Shown here: piece after piece, positions 1-5,370 of the stretch
How the letters are laid out: the number at the start of each line of letters is the position of its first letter
Position numbering within the stretch: position 1 is the first letter of the stretch
Assembly: GCA_964408825.1 (NCBI GenBank)
Contig: CAYPAU010000021.1
Span: forward strand, 1-8,382
Source: CAYPAU01 sp964408825
Lineage (GTDB): Bacteria > Patescibacteriota > Microgenomatia > Levybacterales > UBA12049
Length of the DNA: 8,382 nucleotides
Direction of reading: 5' to 3'
Made by a program: the position numbers and the translations under genes
The notes under the pieces: model-generated
The model's input: only the letters and a program-made list of their open reading frames with translations
Databases searched by the model: none
What the model was told of the DNA's origin: nothing

Positions 1-15
1 TGCCGCATTGATGTG

Positions 16-87
16 AGCCGCCTCTCGGATTTGAACCGAGGACCTACTGTTTACAAAACAGTTGCTCTGCCACTGAGCTAAGGCGGC
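16..87 (-). tRNA. tRNA-Thr (anticodon UGU)
   Basis: Read on the minus strand, this is a complete 72-nt cloverleaf. The acceptor stem is GCCGCCT paired with AGGCGGC (plus 81-87 and 17-23) with discriminator base T at 16. The D arm contains AGCTCAGTGGCAGAGC. The anticodon stem ACTGT/ACAGT encloses loop TTTGTAA, giving anticodon TGT, which reads the Thr codon ACA. The T arm contains GGTTCAAATCC. CCA is not encoded, so it must be added by tRNA nucleotidyltransferase. An extended -10 box lies at 121-129, 33 nt upstream. Confidence 0.95.
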
Positions 88-120
88 ATGAATTTACTTT
101 CCTCCCGCAAAACTTAACCA

Positions 121-129
121 ATTTTATCA
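121..129 (-). promoter_or_regulatory. Extended -10 promoter of tRNA-Thr
   Basis: On the minus strand the sequence reads TGATAAAAT, that is TG, one base, then the hexamer TAAAAT. The predicted transcription start near 114 would leave a leader of about 27 nt before the tRNA. The same word, with flanking T's (TTTGATAAAATT), occurs upstream of the broken tRNA copy at 228-236. No good -35 hexamer is visible, as is usual for extended -10 promoters. Confidence 0.5.
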
Positions 130-150
130 AATTTGGCTAGTTTGTGCTGG

Positions 151-186
151 GACAAAACAATTGCTCTACCGCTGAGCTATCTCGGC
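151..186 (-). pseudogene. 5' half of a second tRNA-Thr, truncated after the anticodon
   Basis: On the minus strand the segment starts with GCCGAGATAGCTCAGCGG and runs on through a normal D arm into an anticodon 5' stem and loop (ATTGT, TTTGT), again with anticodon TGT. The homology stops right after the anticodon. No 3' anticodon stem, T arm or complementary acceptor strand (TCTCGGC) appears in the following 63 nt before the intact tRNA-Thr. It differs from the intact gene in the acceptor stem (GCCGAGA against GCCGCCT) and in the D loop, so it is a diverged relative and not a fresh duplication. A pseudogene or recombination scar is the simplest reading. Confidence 0.7.
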
Positions 187-198
187 AATCAAGCTCCA

Positions 199-221
199 CC
201 TTCATCAAGGCTCCGGCGGAC
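199..221. repeat. Fragment of palindromic repeat, same family as the in-frame insert in rplA
   Basis: The 23-nt segment beginning CCTTCATCAAGGCTCCGGCG matches the left arm of the element at 6239-6261 at all but a few positions (shared core: CAAGGCTCC, then GC and GAC). It lies between the tRNA fragment and its putative promoter. Only one arm is present. Confidence 0.5.
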
Positions 222-227
222 ACAGTA

Positions 228-236
228 ATTTTATCA
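228..236 (-). promoter_or_regulatory. Extended -10 upstream of the truncated tRNA
   Basis: On the minus strand TGATAAAAT matches the TGn-TAAAAT form and is the same word found upstream of the intact tRNA-Thr. Transcription would start near 221 and run through the tRNA half gene, and possibly on into the intact tRNA-Thr. Confidence 0.4.
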
Positions 237-261
237 AAAAGAAAAGAAAATTAATACCCTT

Positions 262-415
262 CCGGGCCGGGGGGAAAGGAGGTCATGCCTAGGAACTTTG
301 ATAAGTTCGGTCTTTGATACCGAGTATAATTGGATGATCCCCATCTATGAAAATAGGAAGGCTATCGTATTAGGCACACCTATATACGAATGCGCCTCGT
401 CTCCCCTCTTTTTTT
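262..415 (+). ncRNA. Candidate structured noncoding RNA, family not recognised
   Basis: No open frame of note lies here, but the sequence folds into nested helices that I paired by hand. The closing helix is 269-275 with 402-408, continued by 279-282 with 395-398. An inner helix pairs 286-292 with 370-376. Inside it are a hairpin at 293-308 (GAACTT/AAGTTC, loop TGAT), a hairpin at 307-323 (TCGGT/ACCGA, sharing two bases with the first) and a hairpin at 345-356 capped by a GAAA tetraloop. The 3' arm of the closing helix is followed at once by seven T's (409-415), the form of an intrinsic terminator on the plus strand. I checked it against what I remember of tmRNA, RNase P RNA, SRP RNA, 5S rRNA and several riboswitches and saw no match. 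The long closing stem with a large internal bulge is loosely 6S-like. Function is unknown. Confidence 0.45.
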
Positions 416-427
416 AAAAAAGAGGGG
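403..427. terminator. Hairpin downstream of the candidate RNA, competing with its closing stem
   Basis: CCCCTCTTTT (403-412) is the exact complement of AAAAGAGGGG (418-427), with a 5-nt loop. The same C-rich arm also closes the upstream structured RNA (402-408), so the two pairings exclude each other. No U-run follows the hairpin on the plus strand, so it is not a canonical plus-strand terminator. It could be an anti-termination alternative or a bidirectional block between the tRNA side and nadM. Confidence 0.45.
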
Positions 428-535
428 GTACCTCATATTTGGTGAAATTGTTAAGGAAAAAAGCCAATTACCTCTGATATCAAAGAACAGGTATAGTATA
501 AGCCGCTCTTGTGAAAAAAGTCAAGATGCAAACCA

Positions 536-565
536 TTGACTAACAGCTTATTATTGATTTAAAAT
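536..565 (+). promoter_or_regulatory. Promoter of nadM
   Basis: TTGACT (536-541) and TAAAAT (560-565) are separated by 18 nt. Transcription start is predicted near 572, six nt before the ATG at 578, and no Shine-Dalgarno is present in that space. Confidence 0.65.
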
Positions 566-577
566 ATTTGTTCGGTT

Positions 578-1084
578 ATGGTCAGGGAAGTAAATTATAA
601 AATTGGGCTTGTGGTGGGACGGTTTCAGCCATTCCACAAGGGCCATCTTTATCTTTTCAAAAAAGCGCTTATGGTCTGCGATAAGATTATAATCGCAATT
701 GGCTCTTCCAATATTAAAGACGGGGACAATCCTTTTTCTTATCGAGAAAGGGTATTAATGCTTAAGAGAGTAATTGCAAACGAGGGCTTTGAAGAAAAAA
801 TTTTAAAAATCATCCCCTCCCCCGATCACCCAAGCGATAATGCCTGGCTTAAAATTCTCCTCAAAAATGCCGGGAGATTCGATATTTCGATTGGGAACAA
901 TGACTGGACAAATGGAATACTTAAAAATGCAGGTTTTAAAGTCCTGGAAATCCCCTATCTAAAGCGCACCCAATATCAAGGAATTTTTATAAGAAAACTC
1001 CTCAGAGAAGGCAGAAACTGGAAGGCTTTGGTCCCATCTTATCTTGTAGAAGTCATAGAGAAAGAACTTTCCAGAGACCCCTAA
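578..1084 (+). CDS. nadM: Nicotinamide-nucleotide adenylyltransferase, NadM type
   Basis: This 168-residue cytosolic protein belongs to the cytidylyltransferase-like nucleotidyl transferase superfamily and most resembles archaeal-type NadM, which joins NMN and ATP to make NAD. The nucleotide-binding signature GRFQPFHKGH is at residues 14-23. A segment NPFSYRERVLM, typical of NadM, lies at about 52-62. The C-terminal signature, usually ISGTxIR, appears as YQGIFIR (133-139). The glycine and final arginine are kept, but the serine and threonine are replaced by glutamine and isoleucine. Length matches the family (about 165-180). The ATG sits 6 nt after the predicted transcription start, so the mRNA is almost leaderless. 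The assignment to the fold is secure. The exact substrate (NMN or another nucleotide) is less so, given the altered signature. Confidence 0.85.
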   Translation: MVREVNYKIGLVVGRFQPFHKGHLYLFKKALMVCDKIIIAIGSSNIKDGDNPFSYRERVLMLKRVIANEGFEEKILKIIPSPDHPSDNAWLKILLKNAGRFDISIGNNDWTNGILKNAGFKVLEIPYLKRTQYQGIFIRKLLREGRNWKALVPSYLVEVIEKELSRDP

Positions 1085-1098
1085 AACACCATCTTTTA

Positions 1099-1107
1099 TG
1101 ATATAAT
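1099..1107 (+). promoter_or_regulatory. Extended -10 promoter of the 224-residue gene
   Basis: TGATATAAT is a perfect extended -10 (TG, one base, TATAAT). The last T is at 1107, so transcription should start at 1114, the A of the ATG. No -35 match is evident. The transcript would have no leader. Confidence 0.7.
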
Positions 1108-1113
1108 TCCCCC

Positions 1114-1788
1114 ATGAATAGAGCTGGAATAGAGTCTTACATTGAAGGGAGAGGGACAATAAGTTTTGAGCCGCAAAGATTCGAAGAGGCAAGAGAAAAC
1201 CTTGTTAATCTGGCATCAGTTGCTTCGGCCGAAAACATTCTTTTAAGGGCGATGGAGGGATTAAGGGCTCAGACGCGAAGATTTGAAGAATTTGGAATAA
1301 TTATTAACCCCGAAGAGCCTGCATCTCCTCAGATACCTGATCAAGAAAAAAGAGCCTTTGCTTTAAACTATTCTGCAGGCATTTTTGCCCTTATTGTTCT
1401 TGGGTTAGATAGAGCTGTGAATCGTGGAGTAATATCAAACTTACAATTTATTCAGGAATACAACGAGTTGGTTGATGGAACTTTTATTCCCAAGGTAAAA
1501 GAACCAGCCATAAAGGAAACTGCTCTTTCAGAACAGGAATTAAGGAGAATGATAGATACCATTGAGGAGACGGATCGCGGTGGCAAAACTTATTCTAGAT
1601 TTTTTGAAGACAGATACAGCCAGATGCCTGATATTTTCAAAGATCTATTAGAGCAAACCGGAGCACTGCCCAATATAAGAAGATTTATTATTCCAGTCCA
1701 TAATGGTATCTCAACACAGATTGCCACAGAAATCGGAGAACAAAGAGGGTCAGAATTTACAAACCTAAGATACGAGGATGTGGTATAA
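1114..1788 (+). CDS. Hypothetical protein, 224 residues
   Basis: I do not recognise this protein. It is predicted to be soluble and largely helical, with many charged residues. There is no signal peptide or cysteine motif. One hydrophobic stretch at about residues 84-98 is probably a buried helix and not a membrane span. The region around 103-126 and a C-terminal part with the word FIIPVHNG (about 191-198) look like ordered segments. The start is set by the extended -10 whose transcription start falls exactly on the ATG, so translation is probably leaderless. Its TAA stop (1786-1788) lies inside the -10 hexamer of the next gene. Neighbours are nadM upstream (29 nt gap) and the DUF4342 gene downstream. 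They give no firm clue to function. Confidence 0.75.
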   Translation: MNRAGIESYIEGRGTISFEPQRFEEARENLVNLASVASAENILLRAMEGLRAQTRRFEEFGIIINPEEPASPQIPDQEKRAFALNYSAGIFALIVLGLDRAVNRGVISNLQFIQEYNELVDGTFIPKVKEPAIKETALSEQELRRMIDTIEETDRGGKTYSRFFEDRYSQMPDIFKDLLEQTGALPNIRRFIIPVHNGISTQIATEIGEQRGSEFTNLRYEDVV

Positions 1789-1789
1789 T
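1781..1789 (+). promoter_or_regulatory. Extended -10 promoter of the DUF4342 gene, inside the upstream stop codon
   Basis: TGGTATAAT matches TGn-TATAAT perfectly. The predicted transcription start is 1796, the A of the ATG chosen for the next gene. The TAA of the hexamer is also the stop codon of the upstream gene. Spacing from hexamer to ATG (6 nt) is identical to that of the promoter at 1099-1107. Confidence 0.7.
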
Positions 1790-1795
1790 TTTCCT

Positions 1796-2077
1796 ATGAG
1801 GTCGAAAAAGAAGACTGAAAAGCAAAGATCCGCCTTTGAAGAAACAATTAATGTAAAGGGCGAGGAACTTGTCGAGAAGGTCAAAGCGCTTATTAAAGAG
1901 GGCAATGTAAGACGTGTCACTATCAAAGACAAAAACGGCAAGGAACTTATCCAATTTCCTCTAACCATCGGTGTCGTAGGTGTTTTTCTTGCCCCTGTAC
2001 TTGCAGCAGTTGGTGCAATCGCAGCCCTTGTCGCCGAATGCACAATTACAGTCGAGAGAGAAACTGAAAAGCGCTAA
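1796..2077 (+). CDS. DUF4342 family protein
   Basis: The 93-residue product matches the DUF4342 family as I know it. A basic N-terminus is followed by a helical part with the words VKGEELVEKVKALIKEGNVRR (about residues 20-40), a short beta region (IKDKNGKELIQFPL, 43-56), a hydrophobic alanine- and valine-rich segment (58-80) and a short tail, ECTITVER. The hydrophobic segment could be a membrane hairpin. The role of the family is unknown to me. An upstream in-frame ATG at 1778 would add six residues, but it lies before the predicted transcription start, so the ATG at 1796 is preferred. Its last 32 nt overlap the 3' end of the convergent gene at 2046-2744. Confidence 0.85.
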   Translation: MRSKKKTEKQRSAFEETINVKGEELVEKVKALIKEGNVRRVTIKDKNGKELIQFPLTIGVVGVFLAPVLAAVGAIAALVAECTITVERETEKR

Positions 2078-2744
2078 ATAGCTTCCCCAATCCATGAGGT
2101 TCTAAGGGCCTGCTGCCCAGATCGAAATTAAACACCGTCATTGCTGTTTTAAGTTCTCCCTCGCGCTCGTCTGCAACTTGCTGCCTTCCCGCTTCGCGAA
2201 ATTCCTCGATTGTTCTCATTCCCCTGAAGTAATACATATCACCAACTACTCTTTGGTTTTCAGCAATTATCTTGTCCCTCTCTTCATTCGATAATGACCC
2301 GAACCCGTAATCATCCTGAATTGTATCTATAAGTCTTCTGAATGCTCTTAAAGCTCTGTGTGCATGACCGGCTGCCTCGGGTTCCTCGGATAAACTCTCA
2401 TGGGCTCGAACCGCCCAACCCCTTCGATTATCAGAACCAATAAGATCTTCACATACCTCCTTTGGTACAATAATTAAGAGTGTACTCCGGCCCGGATATC
2501 TATGTCGTATATAATTTAGGGTCGAGTCAAATTCATCATCCGGCATAGCTCCCTGTTCACGATAAAGTTCACAGCGATAGCTAACAACCCTATCGAGAAG
2601 TCTGGCCATTGCTTGATGTCCATCATTATCAAGAGGTGTTTGCCCTACGAATTTTTGAAGTTCTCTTTGAGTATCATGCCTTATTCTCCATTCTGGAGAA
2701 TCCGGTCTCGGCCCTTGAGGAAACTGTTCCGGTCCTTGTATCAT
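2046..2744 (-). CDS. Hypothetical protein, 232 residues
   Basis: I do not recognise this protein. It is soluble in composition, with a proline- and glutamine-rich N-terminus (first 15 residues) followed by charged, mostly helical sequence with many arginines. There is no signal peptide and no obvious catalytic motif. A short hydrophobic strand, TLLIIVP, lies at about residues 88-94. Expression is supported by a strong promoter (TTGACT, 17 nt, TATAAG) placing the transcription start 3 nt before the ATG. The gene is transcribed towards the DUF4342 gene and their coding ends overlap by 32 nt. Base composition is somewhat more G+C-rich than its neighbours, which could indicate acquisition, but this was judged by eye only. 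Confidence 0.7.
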   Translation of the reverse strand: MIQGPEQFPQGPRPDSPEWRIRHDTQRELQKFVGQTPLDNDGHQAMARLLDRVVSYRCELYREQGAMPDDEFDSTLNYIRHRYPGRSTLLIIVPKEVCEDLIGSDNRRGWAVRAHESLSEEPEAAGHAHRALRAFRRLIDTIQDDYGFGSLSNEERDKIIAENQRVVGDMYYFRGMRTIEEFREAGRQQVADEREGELKTAMTVFNFDLGSRPLEPHGLGKLFSAFQFLSRL

Positions 2745-2753
2745 TGTTCAAAG

Positions 2754-2782
2754 CTTATATCAAAATAGTGATTAAAAGTCAA
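2754..2782 (-). promoter_or_regulatory. Promoter of the 232-residue gene
   Basis: On the minus strand TTGACT (2782-2777) and TATAAG (2759-2754) are separated by exactly 17 nt. The hexamer is preceded by TGA, so it also fits the extended -10 form. Transcription is predicted to start at 2747, leaving a 3-nt leader before the ATG (2744-2742). Confidence 0.75.
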
Positions 2783-2791
2783 ACAAATCTC

Positions 2792-2819
2792 CTAATGTCT
2801 AATATATTAATATATAATA
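2792..2819. repeat. Short AT-rich heptamer run (weak)
   Basis: Four consecutive 7-nt units read ctaatgt, ctaatat, attaata, tataata, all sharing the word TAAT. They lie between the end of the PAP2 gene and the promoter of the 232-residue gene. Low complexity alone could explain it. It is listed because clearer 7-nt arrays occur elsewhere in the window. Confidence 0.3.
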
Positions 2820-2855
2820 CATAAAGAAATATTAAGGAACTCTTTGAGGATTTTT

Positions 2856-3479
2856 CTAAAGAAAGAGGACGGCGAGGGAGGCGAAGCCGGTTCCCAAAAG
2901 AAATCCTCCTACTACATCGGAGAGCCAATGTTCTCCAAGATAAATCCTACTTATATACATTATCAAACTGAGTAAAACCATAAAGCAAAGCATCAAAATC
3001 TTGGCTGAATTACTCATTCTCTTACCTCTTGTAGACATATAAAAAATTATAAGTGCCAAAAAGGCAGTCCTTGTTGCGTGTCCTGATGGAAAAGAGGAGC
3101 CCGGATGAACAGAAAAACTTGGCAAAGTTATGGGAATATCATATCGGAGAAAAGAAAGTGGCGGTCCGGGGTGACTTATGAAGAATTTCCCCAAAACCTC
3201 TATGGCAAGGACCGCAATAAAAAGCAAAATTACTCCCGCGCCCTCAATTTTTCTATTAAGGTAAACTAAAACAAGGAGTATCAATGTAGTAAGCTCAACC
3301 GAACCCAGGAGACTAAAAGACGAAAAAAATGTATCAAACCATCTCGGAATTAGTCTTTGAAGTCCAACCGTTGCGTCAAAATCGTAAGAATTAAAAACAT
3401 CTTGAGCCACTAAAAAAGACAAAATTCCAAAAAATATTACAGTAGTTATGCCTAAACCTAAGAAAAATTTCTTGTTCAT
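2856..3479 (-). CDS. PAP2 superfamily membrane phosphatase
   Basis: This 207-residue integral membrane protein has about six hydrophobic segments (roughly 7-25, 50-73, 79-96, 134-147, 159-176 and 190-207). It carries the PAP2 phosphatase motifs: PSGH at 131-134, and SR (177-178) with H184 and D188 in the third motif. The first motif, normally K-x6-RP, keeps K98 and P106 but has Gly at 105 in place of Arg, within HPGPP. PAP2 enzymes of this size dephosphorylate lipid phosphates such as undecaprenyl diphosphate or phosphatidate at the outer membrane face. The substrate here is not determined. The gene overlaps the galU stop by one base (TAATG), so it is in the same transcript and probably translationally coupled. 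Pairing with galU points to cell-envelope glycan synthesis. Confidence 0.88.
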   Translation of the reverse strand: MNKKFFLGLGITTVIFFGILSFLVAQDVFNSYDFDATVGLQRLIPRWFDTFFSSFSLLGSVELTTLILLVLVYLNRKIEGAGVILLFIAVLAIEVLGKFFISHPGPPLSFLRYDIPITLPSFSVHPGSSFPSGHATRTAFLALIIFYMSTRGKRMSNSAKILMLCFMVLLSLIMYISRIYLGEHWLSDVVGGFLLGTGFASLAVLFL

Positions 3480-4375
3480 TAATCAAGTTTTAGACCCTTG
3501 AGGAACTTGCGGAAATCTCCATTTATGTCAGGATGCGATAGTCCGAACTCTACAATCGTTTTCATATATTCAAGCTTATTTCCCGTATCATAATATTTTC
3601 CGCCTTTAATTTCTGCCGCCAAAATCCTTTTACCATCCGACAACATAAGCTTCAAAGCGTCATTGTAATAAAGCTCGTCCCCTTCAGAAAGATTTTCAGA
3701 GGCTCTTTTTATGTACTCGAAAATATCAGGTGTGAATACAAAACCTGAGACCGTTGCAAGATCTGAGGGCGCGCTTTTCTTCCCCGGTTTCTCCACCAAA
3801 GTCTCAACATCAATCAGCCCATCTTTTATTCTTTTGCCTCCGGCAAAACCGTACTTTTCAAAGTCATCCTCTCCCCTTGCTTTAATTCCTCCAAGAATTG
3901 AGCAACCATAGTCTTCGTATATATCAATAAGCTGGCTAAATCTTGACGGTTCGGATTTTATAAAATCATCGCTCCAGGTGTAGACAAACGGCTCATCGCC
4001 CACAAGAGAGGCGACATTCAAAAGCGGAGTTCCATTGCCGTATGGTCCTTTTTGGCGGATATAGATAAAATTTGCAAGATTTGAGATGTTCTCAATTTCG
4101 TTTATTAGTGACGCTTTGTTATCGCCTCCGCTTCTTAAATTATCAATAAGTTCAAGGCTTGGCCTGTCAAAGTGGTCTTCGATTGTTCTTTTATGATAGC
4201 CAGTTACAATTATTACATCTTCAATGCCAACACCCACCAGCTCCTCAACGATATATTGAACAATGGGCTTGTCGACTATTGGCAGCATTTCCTTGGGCAT
4301 CGCCTTGGTTTGGGGAAGAAACCGAGTGCCGAATCCAGCTGCCGGAATAACAGCCTTACGAATTTTTTTTGTCAT
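3479..4375 (-). CDS. galU: UTP--glucose-1-phosphate uridylyltransferase
   Basis: The 298-residue product is full length for GalU, which makes UDP-glucose from UTP and glucose 1-phosphate in the cytosol, the entry to many envelope glycans. The N-terminal nucleotide-binding signature, AAGFGTRFLPQTKAMPKEML, covers residues 12-31, with the G-x-G-T-R loop (14-18) and lysines 24 and 28. The sugar-phosphate region contains VEKPG at about 192-196, and the C-terminal YYDTGN box is at about 262-267. It is the first gene of a two-gene unit with the PAP2 phosphatase and is divergent from secE. Its promoter (4387-4415) places the start of transcription about 5 nt before the ATG, so the leader is too short for a Shine-Dalgarno. 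Confidence 0.95.
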   Translation of the reverse strand: MTKKIRKAVIPAAGFGTRFLPQTKAMPKEMLPIVDKPIVQYIVEELVGVGIEDVIIVTGYHKRTIEDHFDRPSLELIDNLRSGGDNKASLINEIENISNLANFIYIRQKGPYGNGTPLLNVASLVGDEPFVYTWSDDFIKSEPSRFSQLIDIYEDYGCSILGGIKARGEDDFEKYGFAGGKRIKDGLIDVETLVEKPGKKSAPSDLATVSGFVFTPDIFEYIKRASENLSEGDELYYNDALKLMLSDGKRILAAEIKGGKYYDTGNKLEYMKTIVEFGLSHPDINGDFRKFLKGLKLD

Positions 4376-4385
4376 GGATGGTTAC

Positions 4386-4434
4386 AATGATAGATGATAA
4401 ATAGTTAATGGTCAACTGTTAATTGTTGATTGTT
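4386..4434. repeat. Degenerate heptanucleotide array 1 (7 units)
   Basis: The galU-secE spacer divides into seven consecutive 7-nt units in one register: aatgata, gatgata, aatagtt, aatggtc, aactgtt, aattgtt, gattgtt. The consensus is approximately (A/G)A(T/C)NNTN, with the last five units ending in GTT or GTC. The units aatgata and aatggtc recur exactly in array 3 (5981-6008). The galU promoter and the -35 of secE lie within it. Confidence 0.6.
4387..4415 (-). promoter_or_regulatory. Promoter of galU
   Basis: On the minus strand TTGACC (4415-4410) and TATCAT (4392-4387) are separated by 17 nt. Predicted transcription start is 4380, five nt before the ATG. Both hexamers lie inside the heptamer array 4386-4434, so gain or loss of a 7-nt unit would alter promoter spacing. 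Confidence 0.65.
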
Positions 4435-4454
4435 TGAGTAATATTTGTTATTAT
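4426..4454 (+). promoter_or_regulatory. Promoter of the secE-nusG-rplK-rplA cluster
   Basis: TTGATT (4426-4431) and TATTAT (4449-4454) are separated by 17 nt, and TGT precedes the hexamer, giving an extended -10 as well. Transcription should start at 4461-4462, the ATG of secE itself. An upstream in-frame GTG at 4456 would lie before the transcript start, which decides the start in favour of 4462. Confidence 0.7.
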
Positions 4455-4461
4455 TGTGAGC

Positions 4462-4650
4462 ATGGCAGCATCACCTACTACTTTTTTAAAAGAGGTTCAG
4501 GAAGAGCTGAAAAAGGTCGTTTGGCCGACCCGTGATGAAGTAATAAGACTTACTCTTGTAGTAATCATTATAAGCTTTATAGTGGGCTCTTTCTTAGGGG
4601 GAATAGATATTGTTTTAGTCAAACTGACAGAAGGTTTTTTAAATAGATAA
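4462..4650 (+). CDS. secE: Preprotein translocase subunit SecE
   Basis: The 62-residue product is the minimal single-span form of SecE, which clamps SecY in the Sec protein-export channel of the inner membrane. It shows the conserved amphipathic segment with the signature ELKKVVWPTRDEV (residues 15-27) followed by one transmembrane helix (about 30-55). The position directly before nusG is the classic arrangement. I start it at ATG 4462 because the promoter places transcription start there. The GTG at 4456 would add two residues but would not be on that mRNA. The gap to nusG is 3 nt. Confidence 0.93.
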   Translation: MAASPTTFLKEVQEELKKVVWPTRDEVIRLTLVVIIISFIVGSFLGGIDIVLVKLTEGFLNR

Positions 4651-4653
4651 GCT

Positions 4654-5286
4654 ATGGATCAACCAGCAGAACCTGTCAAAACTGAAGAGAAGGAAGAAGT
4701 TAAGCCCGAGGAGACGTCTCAGCCGAAAATTGAGGAAAAGACGATGCCGTCCAATGTTCCGAAAGAGGCGAAATGGTACATCGTGCACACCTATTCGGGG
4801 CATGAAGACAGAGTCACCAAGACTTTAAAGCAAAGGATTCAAAGCCTTGGATTTGAGGATCGGATTTTCGATATCATTGTGCCCAAAAGAAACACGATTA
4901 AGGTTTCTGGGGGTAAAAAAGAATCAGTAAAGGAAAAAATTTTCCCCGGGTACATCATCGTCCGGATGGTCTTGGACAACGAAAGCTGGCTTCTGGTCAG
5001 AACCACCCAGGGAGTTACTTCTTTTATCGGAACGGGAAACAAGCCTACTCCTATTTCTGAAAAGGAGGTTGAGGCAATTCAGAAATTTATGACCATGGAA
5101 GAGCCTCTTTACAAGGCCTCTTTTGTAAAAGGTGAGGCAGTTAAGATAATTGACGGTCCTTTTGCAGATTTCCTTGGCACAATTGATGAAATTGATGAAA
5201 CAAAAGGAAGATTAAAAGTATTGGTATCAATCTTCGGCCGAGAAACACCCGTCGAGTTGGACTTTTTGCAGGTCACTAAGCTATAA
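4654..5286 (+). CDS. nusG: Transcription elongation and termination factor NusG
   Basis: The 210-residue protein binds RNA polymerase and couples transcription to translation or Rho. An acidic, lysine- and glutamate-rich extension occupies residues 1-36. The NGN domain runs from about 39 to 145, starting at KWYIVHTYSGHE and containing the FPGY motif (97-100). The KOW domain spans about 157-210, with VKGEAVKIIDGPFADFLGTI at 158-177. The C-terminus ends in LDFLQVTKL. It follows secE by 3 nt with no clear Shine-Dalgarno, so it is probably reached by coupling. Unusually, the codons for its last eight residues and stop are repeated twice in the 222-nt spacer that follows. Confidence 0.95.
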   Translation: MDQPAEPVKTEEKEEVKPEETSQPKIEEKTMPSNVPKEAKWYIVHTYSGHEDRVTKTLKQRIQSLGFEDRIFDIIVPKRNTIKVSGGKKESVKEKIFPGYIIVRMVLDNESWLLVRTTQGVTSFIGTGNKPTPISEKEVEAIQKFMTMEEPLYKASFVKGEAVKIIDGPFADFLGTIDEIDETKGRLKVLVSIFGRETPVELDFLQVTKL

Positions 5287-5316
5287 TGTCCAACGAGATA
5301 CTGAGTTTACCGAAGT

Positions 5317-5352
5317 ATTGAGCTTGATTTCCTCCAAGTTACTAAGTTATAA
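5317..5352 (+). pseudogene. Second copy of the nusG 3' end, recoded with synonymous codons
   Basis: Read in frame, these 12 codons give IELDFLQVTKL and a TAA stop. The true NusG end is VELDFLQVTKL and TAA. Over the last nine codons (5326-5352 against 5260-5286) there are seven base differences in 27 and none changes an amino acid. An upstream stop in this frame (5302-5304) means it is not part of a longer gene. It looks like the remnant of an older or foreign nusG end displaced downstream. Confidence 0.7.
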
Positions 5353-5365
5353 TCGGAAATCAAGC
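5322..5365. repeat. Perfect 11-bp inverted repeat around the second nusG end
   Basis: GCTTGATTTCC (5322-5332) is the exact complement of GGAAATCAAGC (5355-5365), with a 22-nt loop holding the rest of the second nusG end copy. It would form a stable stem in the nusG-rplK mRNA. No T-run follows, so it is not a canonical terminator. It could be an RNA processing or regulatory stem ahead of rplK. Confidence 0.55.
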
Positions 5366-5370
5366 GAAAT

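Noticed and set aside
87..186. tRNA gene with an intron in the anticodon loop, using 151-186 as 5' exon
   Set aside because: No matching 3' exon (anticodon 3' stem for ATTGT, or acceptor TCTCGGC) follows. The downstream tRNA is complete in itself.
262..415. tmRNA, RNase P RNA, SRP RNA, 5S rRNA or a riboswitch of nadM
   Set aside because: None of the conserved core words I know for these RNAs is present. nadM has its own promoter 120 nt after the T-run, so this is not its leader.
1778..1795. ATG 1778 as the start of the DUF4342 gene
   Set aside because: It lies upstream of the -10 hexamer that places transcription start at 1796, and the extra six residues encode the promoter itself.
2834..2858. 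Intrinsic terminator after the PAP2 gene
   Set aside because: Only a 3-bp stem (CTC/GAG) is visible, and the T-run is on the opposite strand for this gene.
4456..4461. GTG start for secE, two codons upstream
   Set aside because: It precedes the predicted transcription start, and the ATG at 4462 gives the usual SecE N-terminus.
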